From assembly GCF_042432815.1 (NCBI RefSeq), contig NZ_JBHLWM010000001.1:496001-560000 (forward strand): a stretch of DNA of 64,000 bases, read 5' to 3'. The number at the start of each line of letters is the position of its first letter. Position 1 is the first letter of the stretch. Made by a program: the position numbers and the translations under genes. The notes below the pieces were generated by a model, which saw only the letters and a program-made list of their open reading frames with translations, was not told the DNA's origin and ran no database searches. The DNA is from Rhodopseudomonas telluris. GTDB lineage: Bacteria; Pseudomonadota; Alphaproteobacteria; Rhizobiales; Xanthobacteraceae. Of the stretch, positions 37,496 to 45,866 are shown one piece after another.

Positions 37496-37580
37496 ATTTC
37501 TAGTCAATCCTTCTTCGGTCACTTCGCCCGGCCAGGCGTTAATGGACGGCGACAGCGACCGCGCAGAAAGTCATTCGGGA

Positions 37581-38321
37581 ATGAGCGACGTCACCCAGCA
37601 CTCTCTTCCGTCGGCCGCAGCGCCCGATCCGGTCGCCCTGCGCGCTGCTGCACTGAACAGCGCGCTGCGCGGCGCATCGCCTGCGGAGATCATCGCCACC
37701 GCGGTGCGCGAGCTCGGCCGTGATCGCGTCGCGCTGGTGTCCTCGTTCGGCAGCGAGTCGGCGGCGCTGCTGAAGGTGATGGCGGATGTCGATCCGGCCA
37801 TCCCGGTGGTGTTTCTCGACACCGGCTGGCTGTTCGCCGAGACGCTGGCGTACCGCGACACGCTGATCGATCAGCTCGGTCTCACCGACGTGCGTTCGAT
37901 CAAGCCGCTGCCGGCCGACCTCGACCGCGACGATCCGGCACAGGATCTGTGGTTTTCCGATCCGGACAAATGCTGTTTCATCCGCAAGGTCGAGCCGCTG
38001 CGCCGGGCGCTGGCGCCGTTCGATGGCTGGATCAACGGCCGCAAGCGATTCCAAGGCGGCGCGCGCGCGGAGATCCCGGTGGTCGAAGCCGATGGGGTAC
38101 GTTTGAAATTCAATCCATTCGCCGACGTGTCGCGCGAAGACATCGCCGCGATCTACACGCTCGGCAAGTTGCCGCCGCATCCTCTTTTGGAGTCGGGCTT
38201 CCTTTCCGTCGGCTGCATGCCGTGTACCAGCCGCGCCTCGTCGGAAGGAGATACGCGCTCCGGTCGCTGGCAGGGACGTAGCAAGACGGAATGCGGCATT
38301 CACACGATGAAGACTTCGTAG
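37581..38321 (+). CDS. cysH: Phosphoadenylyl-/adenylyl-sulfate reductase, APS-reductase type
   Basis: A 246-residue PP-loop reductase that converts activated sulfate to sulfite. It has SSFGSESAALLKVMADVDPA and LDTGWLF. Crucially it holds the iron-sulfur cysteine set KCCFIRK (residues about 132-133 for the pair) and GCMPCT with the terminal ECGIH catalytic cysteine. That four-Cys set marks the [4Fe-4S] assimilatory APS reductases rather than the E. coli PAPS-specific type. The start is either the ATG at 37581 or one at 37542, 13 codons earlier. The sulfate-importer genes follow in the same direction. Confidence 0.9.
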   Translation: MSDVTQHSLPSAAAPDPVALRAAALNSALRGASPAEIIATAVRELGRDRVALVSSFGSESAALLKVMADVDPAIPVVFLDTGWLFAETLAYRDTLIDQLGLTDVRSIKPLPADLDRDDPAQDLWFSDPDKCCFIRKVEPLRRALAPFDGWINGRKRFQGGARAEIPVVEADGVRLKFNPFADVSREDIAAIYTLGKLPPHPLLESGFLSVGCMPCTSRASSEGDTRSGRWQGRSKTECGIHTMKTS

Positions 38322-38445
38322 CAGATTGCTGTCGCGCCCGATCGAACAATGAAATGCGGTTTCGTTGACTTGAGCGGCTTTGTTCTTGAGTTTCGCAGCT
38401 CCGCCGCAGACGACAAAGACGCCGTCCGGACCATGGAGAATTGAA

Positions 38446-39435
38446 ATGCTTCGCCGACTGATTCCGCTGTTCGCCGGCCTGATGATCGCGACCTCCGCAC
38501 AGGCGGCGGATGTGACGCTGCTCAACGTGTCGTACGATCCGACCCGCGAACTCTACAGCGACTTTAACAAATCCTTCGCTGCCGCTTATCAGAAAGAAAC
38601 CGGCGACAAGGTGACGCTGAAGCAATCGCATGGCGGCTCCGGCGCGCAGGCGCGCTCGGTGATCGACGGCCTGCAGGCCGATGTCGTGACGCTGGCGCTC
38701 GCCTACGACATCGACGCGATCGCCAACAAGGGGTTGCTGGCCAAGGATTGGCAGAAGCGCCTGCCGCAGAACTCCTCGCCCTACACCTCGACGATCGTGT
38801 TCCTGGTGCGCAAGGGCAATCCCAAGGCGATCAAGGACTGGGACGATCTGCTCAAGCCCGGCGTCAGCGTGATCACGCCCAATCCGAAGACCTCGGGCGG
38901 CGCGCGCTGGAACTATCTGGCGGCCTGGGGCTACGCGCTGAAGAAGTCCGGCTCCGAAGAAGGTGCGCGCGATTTCGTCGGCAAGTTGTACAAGCAGGTC
39001 CCGGTGCTCGATACCGGCGCGCGCGGCTCGACCGTCACCTTCGTCGAGCGGGGCGTCGGCGACGTTCTGCTGGCCTGGGAGAACGAGGCCTATCTGGCGG
39101 TGAAGGAATTCGGTGCCGACAAGTTCGAGATCGTGGCGCCGTCTGTGTCGATCCTGGCCGAACCGCCGGTCGCGGTGGTCGATACCGTCGTGGACAAGAA
39201 GGGCACCCGCGCCGTCGCCGAGGCCTATCTGAAGTATCTCTATTCCAAGGATGGTCAGGAAATCGCCGCACGGAACTTCTACCGTCCGCGCGATTCGGAG
39301 ATTGCGAAGAAGCACGAAGGTTCGTTCGCCAAGGTCGCGCTGTTCACCATCGACGACGTGTTCGGCGGCTGGACCAAGGCGCAGACCGAACACTTCGCCG
39401 ACGGCGGCGTGTTCGACAAGATCTACAAGAACTGA
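38446..39435 (+). CDS. Sulfate ABC transporter substrate-binding protein
   Basis: A 329-residue periplasmic protein of the Sbp/CysP family. It has a signal peptide (LIPLFAGLMIATSAQAAD). The mature protein opens VTLLNVSYDPTRELYSDFNK and has the sulfate-loop region HGGSGAQARSVIDGLQADVV and the VITPNPKTSGGARWNYLAAW stretch. The ATG at 38446 follows GGAGAATTGAA. It heads the importer genes, but a 309-bp repeat-rich gap separates it from cysT. Confidence 0.92.
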   Translation: MLRRLIPLFAGLMIATSAQAADVTLLNVSYDPTRELYSDFNKSFAAAYQKETGDKVTLKQSHGGSGAQARSVIDGLQADVVTLALAYDIDAIANKGLLAKDWQKRLPQNSSPYTSTIVFLVRKGNPKAIKDWDDLLKPGVSVITPNPKTSGGARWNYLAAWGYALKKSGSEEGARDFVGKLYKQVPVLDTGARGSTVTFVERGVGDVLLAWENEAYLAVKEFGADKFEIVAPSVSILAEPPVAVVDTVVDKKGTRAVAEAYLKYLYSKDGQEIAARNFYRPRDSEIAKKHEGSFAKVALFTIDDVFGGWTKAQTEHFADGGVFDKIYKN

Positions 39436-39519
39436 GCGGCGCGCGGGTTGCGACCCGCGCCGTGCGGCCGCGATCTGCAGAGTTGGGGACAGTATGCTTA
39501 GCAGCAACGACAGCGCGTT

Positions 39520-39560
39520 CCCTCTTCCCGTACGCGGGGAGAGGGCCGGGGTAAGGGGGC
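39520..39560. repeat. Palindromic repeat, family D, copy 1
   Basis: CCCTCTTCCC and GCGGGGAGAGGGCCGGGGTA form an imperfect stem with loop GTACGC. The same element, CCCTCTCCCCGGGCGCGGGG with a GAGAGGGCCGGGGTGAGGGG tail, is found inside hupK at 54736. Confidence 0.8.
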
Positions 39561-39607
39561 GTCGTAATGCCGCCGAGCCTGTGCGTGTAATCCCTGACCT
39601 CTCCCCG

Positions 39608-39689
39608 CGTCATTACGAGCGAAGCGAAGCATTCCAGAGCGCCGTGCACGGAGCTGGATTGCTTCGCCGCTTCGCTCCTCGCAATGACG
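39608..39689. repeat. Palindromic intergenic repeat, family A, copy 3
   Basis: Begins CGTCATTACGAGCGAAGCGA and ends CTCGCAATGACG; the inner arms are GAAGCATTCCA and TGGATTGCTTC (one mismatch). It precedes cysT by 55 bp. Confidence 0.9.
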
Positions 39690-39744
39690 CTGATGGTGTG
39701 GCGGCATATGTAGCTTCGGGCGAAGTCGCCGCACAGGTGACCCC

Positions 39745-40581
39745 GTGAGCACCCTCGCGCGTCGCCGTTCGCTGCCGGGGTTCGGGCTCACCATGGGGCT
39801 CACGATCACCTGGCTGTCGCTGATGATCCTGATCCCGCTGGCCGGGCTGTTCGTGAAGACCGCGGACCTCAGCCTCGCCGAATTCTGGGCGACGGTGACG
39901 GCGCCGCGCACGTTGCATGCGCTGAAGATCTCGTTCGGGCTCGCCTTCGCGGCGGCCTGCGTCAACCTCGTCGCCGGGCTGGTGATCGTCTGGGCGCTGG
40001 TGCGCTATCGCTTTCCCGGCCGGCGGATCTTCGATGCCATCGTCGACATTCCGTTCGCTCTGCCGACCGCGGTGGCCGGCATCGCGCTGACCACGCTGTT
40101 CGCCCAGAAGGGCTGGCTTGGCGCGCCGCTCGCCGAGCTCGGCATCAAGGTCGCCTTCACGCCGCTCGGAATCTTCCTGGCGATGATCTTCATCGGCATT
40201 CCGTTCGTGGTGCGGACCGTGCAGCCGGTGCTGATCGATCTCGATTACGAACTCGAGGAGGCGGCGGAGTGCCTCGGGGCTTCACGCTGGCAGACCATCC
40301 GCCGCGTCATCCTGCCGTCGCTGACGCCGGCGCTGCTCACCGGCTTTGCGCTGGCTTTCGCCCGCGCCGTCGGCGAATACGGTTCGGTGATCTTCATCGC
40401 CGGCAATCTGCCCAACGTCTCGGAGATCGCGCCCTTGCTGATCGTGATCCGGTTGTCGGAGTTCCGCTATTCCGACGCGACCGCGATCGCGGTCGTCATG
40501 CTGGTGTTTTCCTTCCTGATCATCTTCATTCTCAACCGGATCCAGCACTGGGCGCAGTCCCGGTCGCTGGCCACGGCGTGA
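39745..40581 (+). CDS. cysT: Sulfate ABC transporter permease CysT
   Basis: A 278-residue inner-membrane permease (CysT/CysU) with about six helices. It has VDIPFALPTAVAGIALTTLF and the EAA loop EEAAECLGASRWQTIRRVIL. The start is GTG at 39745, four bases after a weak GTGACC. It forms the membrane channel with CysW, whose gene begins 4 bp downstream. Confidence 0.92.
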   Translation: MSTLARRRSLPGFGLTMGLTITWLSLMILIPLAGLFVKTADLSLAEFWATVTAPRTLHALKISFGLAFAAACVNLVAGLVIVWALVRYRFPGRRIFDAIVDIPFALPTAVAGIALTTLFAQKGWLGAPLAELGIKVAFTPLGIFLAMIFIGIPFVVRTVQPVLIDLDYELEEAAECLGASRWQTIRRVILPSLTPALLTGFALAFARAVGEYGSVIFIAGNLPNVSEIAPLLIVIRLSEFRYSDATAIAVVMLVFSFLIIFILNRIQHWAQSRSLATA

Positions 40582-40585
40582 TATC

Positions 40586-41503
40586 ATGACGATGGTCGCA
40601 ACCAGCCAAGTGAGGCGCCCGGTGCGCAAATCGGCCGACACGGCCGCAGCCCCCGCGGCTGCAACCCGGCGCCCGGCCCACACCGAGCCGGCGTGGGTCC
40701 GGCTGCTCGTCATCGGCTTCGCGGTCGCCTTCCTCACCGTGTTCGTGGTGCTGCCGCTGGTGCTGGTGTTCTCCGAAGCGCTGGCGAAGGGCGTCGGCTT
40801 CTATCTGTCGGCGCTCGCCGACGAGGAAGCGCTGGCTGCGATCCGGCTGACGCTGATCGCAGCGGGCATTTCGGTCGGCCTCAATCTGGTGTTCGGCGTG
40901 ATCGCCGCCTGGGCGATCGCCAAGTTCGAATTTCCCGGCAAGACGCTGCTGATCACGCTGATCGATCTGCCGTTCTCGGTGTCGCCGGTGATCTCCGGCC
41001 TGGTGTTCGTGCTGCTGTTCGGCGCGCAGGGCTGGTTCGGGCCGTGGCTGATGGCGCACGGCGTGCAGATCCTGTTCGCCGTGCCGGCGATCGTGCTGGC
41101 GACGACCTTCGTGACCTTCCCGTTCGTCGCGCGCGAACTGATTCCGTTGATGCAGGAGCAGGGCTCGCTCGAAGAGGAAGCCGCGATCTCGCTCGGCGCC
41201 GGCGGCTGGACCACGTTCTGGCGCGTCACGCTGCCGAACATCAAATGGGGCCTGCTGTACGGCGTGCTGCTGTGCAACGCCCGCGCGATGGGCGAATTCG
41301 GCGCGGTGTCGGTGGTCTCCGGCCATATCCGCGGCGAGACCAACACCATGCCGCTGCTGGTGGAAATTCTCTACAACGAGTACCAGATGGTCGCTGCGTT
41401 CGCGATCGCTTCGCTGCTGGCGCTGCTCGCGCTGGTGACACTGATCGTCAAGACCGTGCTGGAAAGCCGCATCGAACAAGGGCTGCATCCCGATGACCAT
41501 TGA
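40586..41503 (+). CDS. cysW: Sulfate ABC transporter permease CysW
   Basis: A 305-residue permease with six helices after an Ala/Arg-rich N-terminal tail of about 35 residues. It has IDLPFSVSPVISGLVFVLLF and the loop EEEAAISLGAGGWTTFWRVT. The N-terminal tail is longer than usual, so translation may start later, but no better start is visible. It overlaps cysA by 11 bp. Confidence 0.92.
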   Translation: MTMVATSQVRRPVRKSADTAAAPAAATRRPAHTEPAWVRLLVIGFAVAFLTVFVVLPLVLVFSEALAKGVGFYLSALADEEALAAIRLTLIAAGISVGLNLVFGVIAAWAIAKFEFPGKTLLITLIDLPFSVSPVISGLVFVLLFGAQGWFGPWLMAHGVQILFAVPAIVLATTFVTFPFVARELIPLMQEQGSLEEEAAISLGAGGWTTFWRVTLPNIKWGLLYGVLLCNARAMGEFGAVSVVSGHIRGETNTMPLLVEILYNEYQMVAAFAIASLLALLALVTLIVKTVLESRIEQGLHPDDH

Positions 41504-42539
41504 AGTTCGTAACATCGTCAAGGAATTCGGCAGCTTCCGCGCGCTCGACAATGTCGATCTGCGAGTCGAGACCGGCGAGCTGATGGCGCTGCTCGGCCCG
41601 TCCGGCTCCGGCAAGACCACGCTGCTGCGGATCATCGCCGGCCTCGAATGGCCCGATTCCGGCTCGATCGCGTTTGATGGCGAGGACGCGCTGGCGCGGG
41701 GCGCCGCCGAGCGTCACGTCGGCTTCGTCTTCCAGCACTACGCGCTGTTCCGGCACATGAGCGTGTTCGAGAACGTCGCGTTCGGGCTGCGGGTTCAGCC
41801 GCGCAAGATCCGCAAGACCGAGACGGAAATCCGCAAGCGGGTCGGCGATCTGCTCGACCTCGTCCAGCTCGGCTGGCTCGCCGATCGCTATCCGAACCAG
41901 CTGTCCGGTGGTCAGCGCCAGCGTATCGCGCTCGCGCGTGCGTTGGCGATCGAGCCGCGCATTCTGCTGCTCGACGAGCCGTTCGGCGCGCTCGACGCCA
42001 AGGTCCGCAAGGAGCTGCGCGCCTGGCTGCGCAATCTGCACGAGGAGATCCACGTCACCTCGATCTTCGTCACCCACGATCAGGAAGAGGCGCTCGAAGT
42101 CGCCAACCGCGTGGTGGTGATGGACAAGGGTCGCATCGAACAGATCGGCTCGCCGGGCGACGTCTATGAGCGGCCAGCTTCCGCCTTCGTGCACAGCTTC
42201 ATCGGCGAGTCGATCGTGCTGCCGGTCGAGGTGCTGGATGGTCGCGTCCGGCTCGGCGAACGCGTGCTCGACCTTGCGCCGACCGACGCCGTCTCCGGCC
42301 CGTCGAAACTGTTCGTCCGCCGCCACGACGTCGCGGTCGGGCCAAGCGGCACCGGCGTGCTCGAAGGCGCCGTCAAGGCGGTCCGCGCCTTCGGCCCGAT
42401 GCAGCGCGCCGACATCGTGCTGAACGGCGACCAGGGTGACACGCTGATTGAGATCGACGCCCCGCGCGACCACTCGCTGAAAGTCGGCGACCGCATCGGC
42501 CTGCAGCCCCAGCGCTACCGCATCTTCGCCGATCATTGA
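41493..42539 (+). CDS. cysA: Sulfate ABC transporter ATP-binding protein CysA
   Basis: A 348-residue ATPase. It has Walker A GPSGSGKTTLLRIIAGLEWP, signature LSGGQRQRIALARALAIEPR and Walker B ILLLDEPFGALDAKVRKELR. The C-terminal ~110 residues are the TOBE/CysA regulatory region. It energises CysTW. It is the last gene of the sulfate importer; a family B repeat follows 30 bp later. Confidence 0.93.
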   Translation: MTIEVRNIVKEFGSFRALDNVDLRVETGELMALLGPSGSGKTTLLRIIAGLEWPDSGSIAFDGEDALARGAAERHVGFVFQHYALFRHMSVFENVAFGLRVQPRKIRKTETEIRKRVGDLLDLVQLGWLADRYPNQLSGGQRQRIALARALAIEPRILLLDEPFGALDAKVRKELRAWLRNLHEEIHVTSIFVTHDQEEALEVANRVVVMDKGRIEQIGSPGDVYERPASAFVHSFIGESIVLPVEVLDGRVRLGERVLDLAPTDAVSGPSKLFVRRHDVAVGPSGTGVLEGAVKAVRAFGPMQRADIVLNGDQGDTLIEIDAPRDHSLKVGDRIGLQPQRYRIFADH

Positions 42540-42569
42540 CTCCCCGTCGCTTCGCACTGCACTCACCTT

Positions 42570-42660
42570 CGTCATGGCCGGGCTCGTCCCGGCCATCTAC
42601 TTCTTTGGGCGTTGCAACGTTGCAAGGACGTGGATGGCCGGCCAAGGCCGGGCATGACGG
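42570..42660. repeat. Palindromic repeat, family B, long copy 2
   Basis: CGTCATGGCCGGGCTCGTCC at the left and GGCCGGGCATGACGG at the right flank a middle part with GTTGCAACGTTGCAA. It lies between cysA and hupU and marks the border of the sulfate and hydrogenase regions. Confidence 0.85.
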
Positions 42661-42772
42661 AATGAGAGGCCGTCCTCACTCCTCCCAAGGCGTCGCTTGC
42701 GGCGCCGGGGGAAACTCGCTTTAGTCCGTCCCCGCGCAAGCGAGCGAGACAACAGCGGGGGAGGCCGCCAGC

Positions 42773-43774
42773 ATGGAGCGCTTCAACGTGCTGTGGCTGC
42801 AGGGCGCCAGCTGTGGTGGGTGCACCATGGCGGCGCTCGATAACGGCCATGCCGGCTGGTTCGCCGAACTCGCCCGCTTCGGCATCGATCTGATCTGGCA
42901 TCCGTCGCTGAGCGAGGAAACCGCCGACGAGGCGGTGGCGATCTTCGAGCGGATCGCGCACGGCACCCAGCGGCTCGACGCGCTGGTGCTGGAAGGCGCA
43001 GTGTTGCGCGGGCCGAATGGCAGCGGCCGTTTCAACATGCTGGGCGGCACCGGCCGCTCGATGCTGCATTGGGTGAACGCGCTGGCACCCTGCGCCAACT
43101 ACGTCGTCGCCGCCGGGAGCTGCGCGGCGTTCGGCGGCGTGCCGATGGCCGGCACCAACCCGACCGATGCCAGCGGGCTGCAATTCGCCGGCAGCGAGTC
43201 CGGCGGCGTGCTCGGCGCCGCGTTTCGCTCCCGCGCCGGCCTGCCGGTGATCAACATCGCCGGCTGCGCGCCGCATCCGGGCTGGATCTCCGAAACGCTG
43301 GCGGCGCTGGCGCTCGGCGGCGTCGACAGCGACGCGCTCGACAGTTTCGGCCGGCCGCGGTTCTACGCCGATCACCTCGCGCATCACGGCTGCGCCCGCA
43401 ACGAGTACTACGAGTTCAAGGCAAGCGCCGAGGAGATGTCGCAGCAGGGCTGCCTGATGGAGCATCTCGGCTGCAAGGCGACGCAGGCGGTCGGCGATTG
43501 CAATCAGCGCGGCTGGAATGGCGGCGGCTCGTGCACCAGCGGCGGCTATGCGTGCATTGCCTGCACCTCGCCGGGCTTCGAGACCTCGCAGAATTTCCTG
43601 GAGACCGCCAAGCTCGGCGGCATTCCGGTCGGCCTACCGCTCGACATGCCGAAGGCGTGGTTCGTGGCGCTCGCGGCGCTATCGAAATCGGCGACGCCGA
43701 AGCGCGTCCGCGCCAACGCCGCCGCCGACCACATCGTCGTGCCGCCGCGCACCGACCCCGGCCGCCGCAAATGA
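42773..43774 (+). CDS. hupU: H2-sensing [NiFe] hydrogenase small subunit
   Basis: A 333-residue iron-sulfur subunit of the regulatory hydrogenase. It starts directly with MERFNVLWLQGASCGGCTMA, so it has no Tat signal and no C-terminal membrane anchor, as expected for a cytoplasmic sensor. Cluster cysteines are visible in CGGC (residues 15-18), VAAGSCAAFGGVP, NIAGCAPHPGW, HHGCARNEYYEF, GCLMEHLGCKA, CNQRGWNGGGSC and YACIACTSPGF. The ATG of hupV overlaps its stop (ATGA). HupUV is expected to pass the H2 signal to HupT. Confidence 0.95.
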   Translation: MERFNVLWLQGASCGGCTMAALDNGHAGWFAELARFGIDLIWHPSLSEETADEAVAIFERIAHGTQRLDALVLEGAVLRGPNGSGRFNMLGGTGRSMLHWVNALAPCANYVVAAGSCAAFGGVPMAGTNPTDASGLQFAGSESGGVLGAAFRSRAGLPVINIAGCAPHPGWISETLAALALGGVDSDALDSFGRPRFYADHLAHHGCARNEYYEFKASAEEMSQQGCLMEHLGCKATQAVGDCNQRGWNGGGSCTSGGYACIACTSPGFETSQNFLETAKLGGIPVGLPLDMPKAWFVALAALSKSATPKRVRANAAADHIVVPPRTDPGRRK

Positions 43775-45216
43775 CCCGCCGCGTCACTGTCGGGCCGTTC
43801 AACCGCGTCGAGGGTGACCTCGAGGTCCGGCTCGACATCGACGACGGCGTCGTCAGCGCTGCCGAAGTCACCGCGCCGCTGTATCGCGGCTTCGAGCAGA
43901 TCTTGCGCGGCCGCCCCGCGCTCGATGCGCTGACGCTGGCGCCGCGGATCTGCGGCATCTGCTCGGTGTCGCAATCGCTCGCGGCGGTGGCGGCGTTGCG
44001 CGCGGCCGGCGGCGTGCGCGCGGCCGAGAACGGCGTGCTCGCCGCCAACCTGGCCCATGCGGCGGAAAACACCGCCGATCATCTGACGCACTTCTATCTG
44101 TTCTTCATGCCGGACCTCGCCCGCGATGCTTACGCCGACCGACCCTGGCATGGTGAGATCGCAGCGCGGTTCAAGGCAGTGCAGGGCAGCGCCGCGCAGG
44201 CGATGCTGCCGGCGCGGGCGCGGCTGTTGCAGATCATGGGCCTGCTCGCCGGCAAATGGCCGCACTCGCTCGCCTTCCAGCCCGGCGGCACGACGCGGGC
44301 GATCGATCTCGGCGAGCGCGTGCAACTGATCTCGATCATCGGCGATCTGCGCGACTTCCTCGAACGCATCGTGTTCGCCGATACGCTCGATAATGTGCTG
44401 GCGCTGGACAGCGCCGCGGCTTTGGACACATGGCGCGACGGCCGCGGTGGCGACTTCGCGCGTTTCCTCGGCGTCGCCGACGATCTCGGCTTCGACCGAC
44501 TCGGCCGCCTGGCACTGCCGCTGATGAGCTACGGCGCGTATCACGGCGGCGACGCACCGCTGTTTGCACGCGGCGTGTTCGATCCGGCGACGGCGAGCCT
44601 CGCGCCACTCGATCCCGACGCCATCTCCGAAGACGTCGCGCACGCCTGGATGCGCGACACCGCGCTGCGCCCGGCGGACGCCGAGACCGATCCCGACGCC
44701 GACAAGCCGGCCGGCTACAGCTGGTGCAAGGCGCCGCGCCTCAACGGCAAGCCCGCCGAAGTCGGCGCGCTGGCGCGGCAGGCGGTCGACGGCGATCCGT
44801 TGATCCGCGATCTGCTGGCCCGCATCGGCCCCTGCGTCACCACGCGGGTGATCGCGCGGCTGCGCGAGACCGCCAAGCTCGCGTTTGCGATGCACGATTG
44901 GGCGCGGCGGCTCGATCTGCGCGCGCCGTTTCTGGAGCGCGGCGCGCGGCGCGGCGAGGGCGCCGGCATCGGCCTGATCGAGGCCGCGCGCGGCAGCCTC
45001 GGCCATTGGATCGAACTGTCGGACGACAAGATCCGCCGCTATCAGATCATCGCGCCGACCACCTGGAATTTCTCGCCACGCGACCGGGCCGGCGTCCCTG
45101 GGCCGCTGGAGCAGGCGCTCGCCGGCACACGGGTCGGCGGCGACGGCGCGACGTCCGTCGCCGTGCAGCATGTCGTCCGCTCGTTCGATCCCTGCATGGT
45201 GTGCACGGCGCACTGA
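43771..45216 (+). CDS. hupV: H2-sensing [NiFe] hydrogenase large subunit
   Basis: A 481-residue NiFe active-site subunit. Nickel ligands are in RICGICSVSQ (Cys61, Cys64) and the terminal DPCMVCTAH. The protein ends exactly at that His, with no C-terminal peptide to be cleaved, as known for sensor hydrogenases. Relative to HupL the gas-channel positions are changed: Val to Ile63 (CGIC for CGVC) and Leu to Phe111 (HFYLFF for HFYHLH), the pattern linked to the O2-insensitive sensors. The start is the ATG at 43771 that overlaps the hupU stop. The frame is intact throughout; a hupV frameshift is described for R. palustris CGA009, and this sequence does not show one. Confidence 0.95.
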   Translation: MTRRVTVGPFNRVEGDLEVRLDIDDGVVSAAEVTAPLYRGFEQILRGRPALDALTLAPRICGICSVSQSLAAVAALRAAGGVRAAENGVLAANLAHAAENTADHLTHFYLFFMPDLARDAYADRPWHGEIAARFKAVQGSAAQAMLPARARLLQIMGLLAGKWPHSLAFQPGGTTRAIDLGERVQLISIIGDLRDFLERIVFADTLDNVLALDSAAALDTWRDGRGGDFARFLGVADDLGFDRLGRLALPLMSYGAYHGGDAPLFARGVFDPATASLAPLDPDAISEDVAHAWMRDTALRPADAETDPDADKPAGYSWCKAPRLNGKPAEVGALARQAVDGDPLIRDLLARIGPCVTTRVIARLRETAKLAFAMHDWARRLDLRAPFLERGARRGEGAGIGLIEAARGSLGHWIELSDDKIRRYQIIAPTTWNFSPRDRAGVPGPLEQALAGTRVGGDGATSVAVQHVVRSFDPCMVCTAH

Positions 45217-45225
45217 ATCGGCGGC

Positions 45226-45783
45226 TCAGTCCGCCTGCAGCGCCCGCGCAAACGTCGCGACGTGGACGGCGATCATCCGGCGCATGTCCTCGACGCCCGA
45301 GGCGCCCTCGCGCAGGCCGCGCAGACCGTAGACCAGCACGCGCGCCATCTCGGCCGGGTCGAGACCCACCCGTGGACGGCGCGCCGCGTCGGCGATCAGC
45401 TCGGCGATCACCTTCTGGAAGTTGGCGTAGACGCGCTGCACCGCCGGGAATCGCAGGTCGAACAGATCGGCGGAATCCGGATGGACGGCCGCGAGTTCGA
45501 CGCCGTGAACGCCCCAGACCACGCAGGCGTGGAGCAGCTTGGCCTCCAGACCTTTCAGCGTCGGCAACACCGCGGCGATCTCGCTGAGCGTGCGCCGGTC
45601 CATCTCGGCGATGACGCGATCGAATGCGGCCTGCTTGTCGGGAAACAACAGATACAGCGCCGGCCGCGACATGCCGGCTTTCGCGGCGATGTCGCCCATC
45701 GTGGTGCGGGCATAGCCGAAGCGCGAGAACACGTCGGTCGCGCTCTCGATTGCGATCAGCTCTTTGCTGCGCTTTTCACCCAT
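45226..45783 (-). CDS. TetR-family transcriptional regulator
   Basis: A 185-residue repressor-type protein. The N-terminal HTH reads IESATDVFSRFGYARTTMGD followed by IAAKAGMSRPALYLLFPDKQ, a standard TetR domain. The C-terminal ligand domain (residues about 70-185) is not diagnostic. It converges on hupV (stop codons 9 bp apart) and is divergent from the small DUF1330-like gene. The gap holds two dyads, so autoregulation and control of that neighbour are likely. A role in hydrogenase control is not indicated. Confidence 0.9.
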   Translation of the reverse strand: MGEKRSKELIAIESATDVFSRFGYARTTMGDIAAKAGMSRPALYLLFPDKQAAFDRVIAEMDRRTLSEIAAVLPTLKGLEAKLLHACVVWGVHGVELAAVHPDSADLFDLRFPAVQRVYANFQKVIAELIADAARRPRVGLDPAEMARVLVYGLRGLREGASGVEDMRRMIAVHVATFARALQAD

Positions 45784-45793
45784 GAAGCCCTTA

Positions 45794-45833
45794 TTGACAA
45801 AATATCGAAATTCGTCAACTTGTCATTCTGACA
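45794..45833. promoter_or_regulatory. Candidate TetR operators
   Basis: Two dyads lie in the 83-bp divergent gap: TTGAC (45794-45798) with GTCAA (45814-45818), and the tight palindrome TGTCATTCTGACA (45821-45833; 5-bp arms, 3-bp spacer). A further TGACA...CCGTCA is at 45829-45851. Repeated TGAC/GTCA half-sites suggest regulator binding over the promoter. Confidence 0.5.
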
Positions 45834-45866
45834 AAAACTGCCATTCCGTCAGAAATCGGAGACCCC

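Larger units (their letters stand above)
39436..39744. other. Repeat-rich gap between the sulfate-binding protein gene and cysT
   Basis: No gene is seen in these 309 bp. They contain a family D palindrome (39520-39560) and a family A palindrome (39608-39689), with about 55 bp to the cysT GTG. Both can form hairpins in the mRNA. This is an unusual place for repeats, inside an operon. Confidence 0.8.

Noticed and set aside
43069..43770. An N-terminal extension of hupV reaching back over hupU
   Set aside because: It is a shadow of hupU; HupV homology starts at the ATG at 43771.
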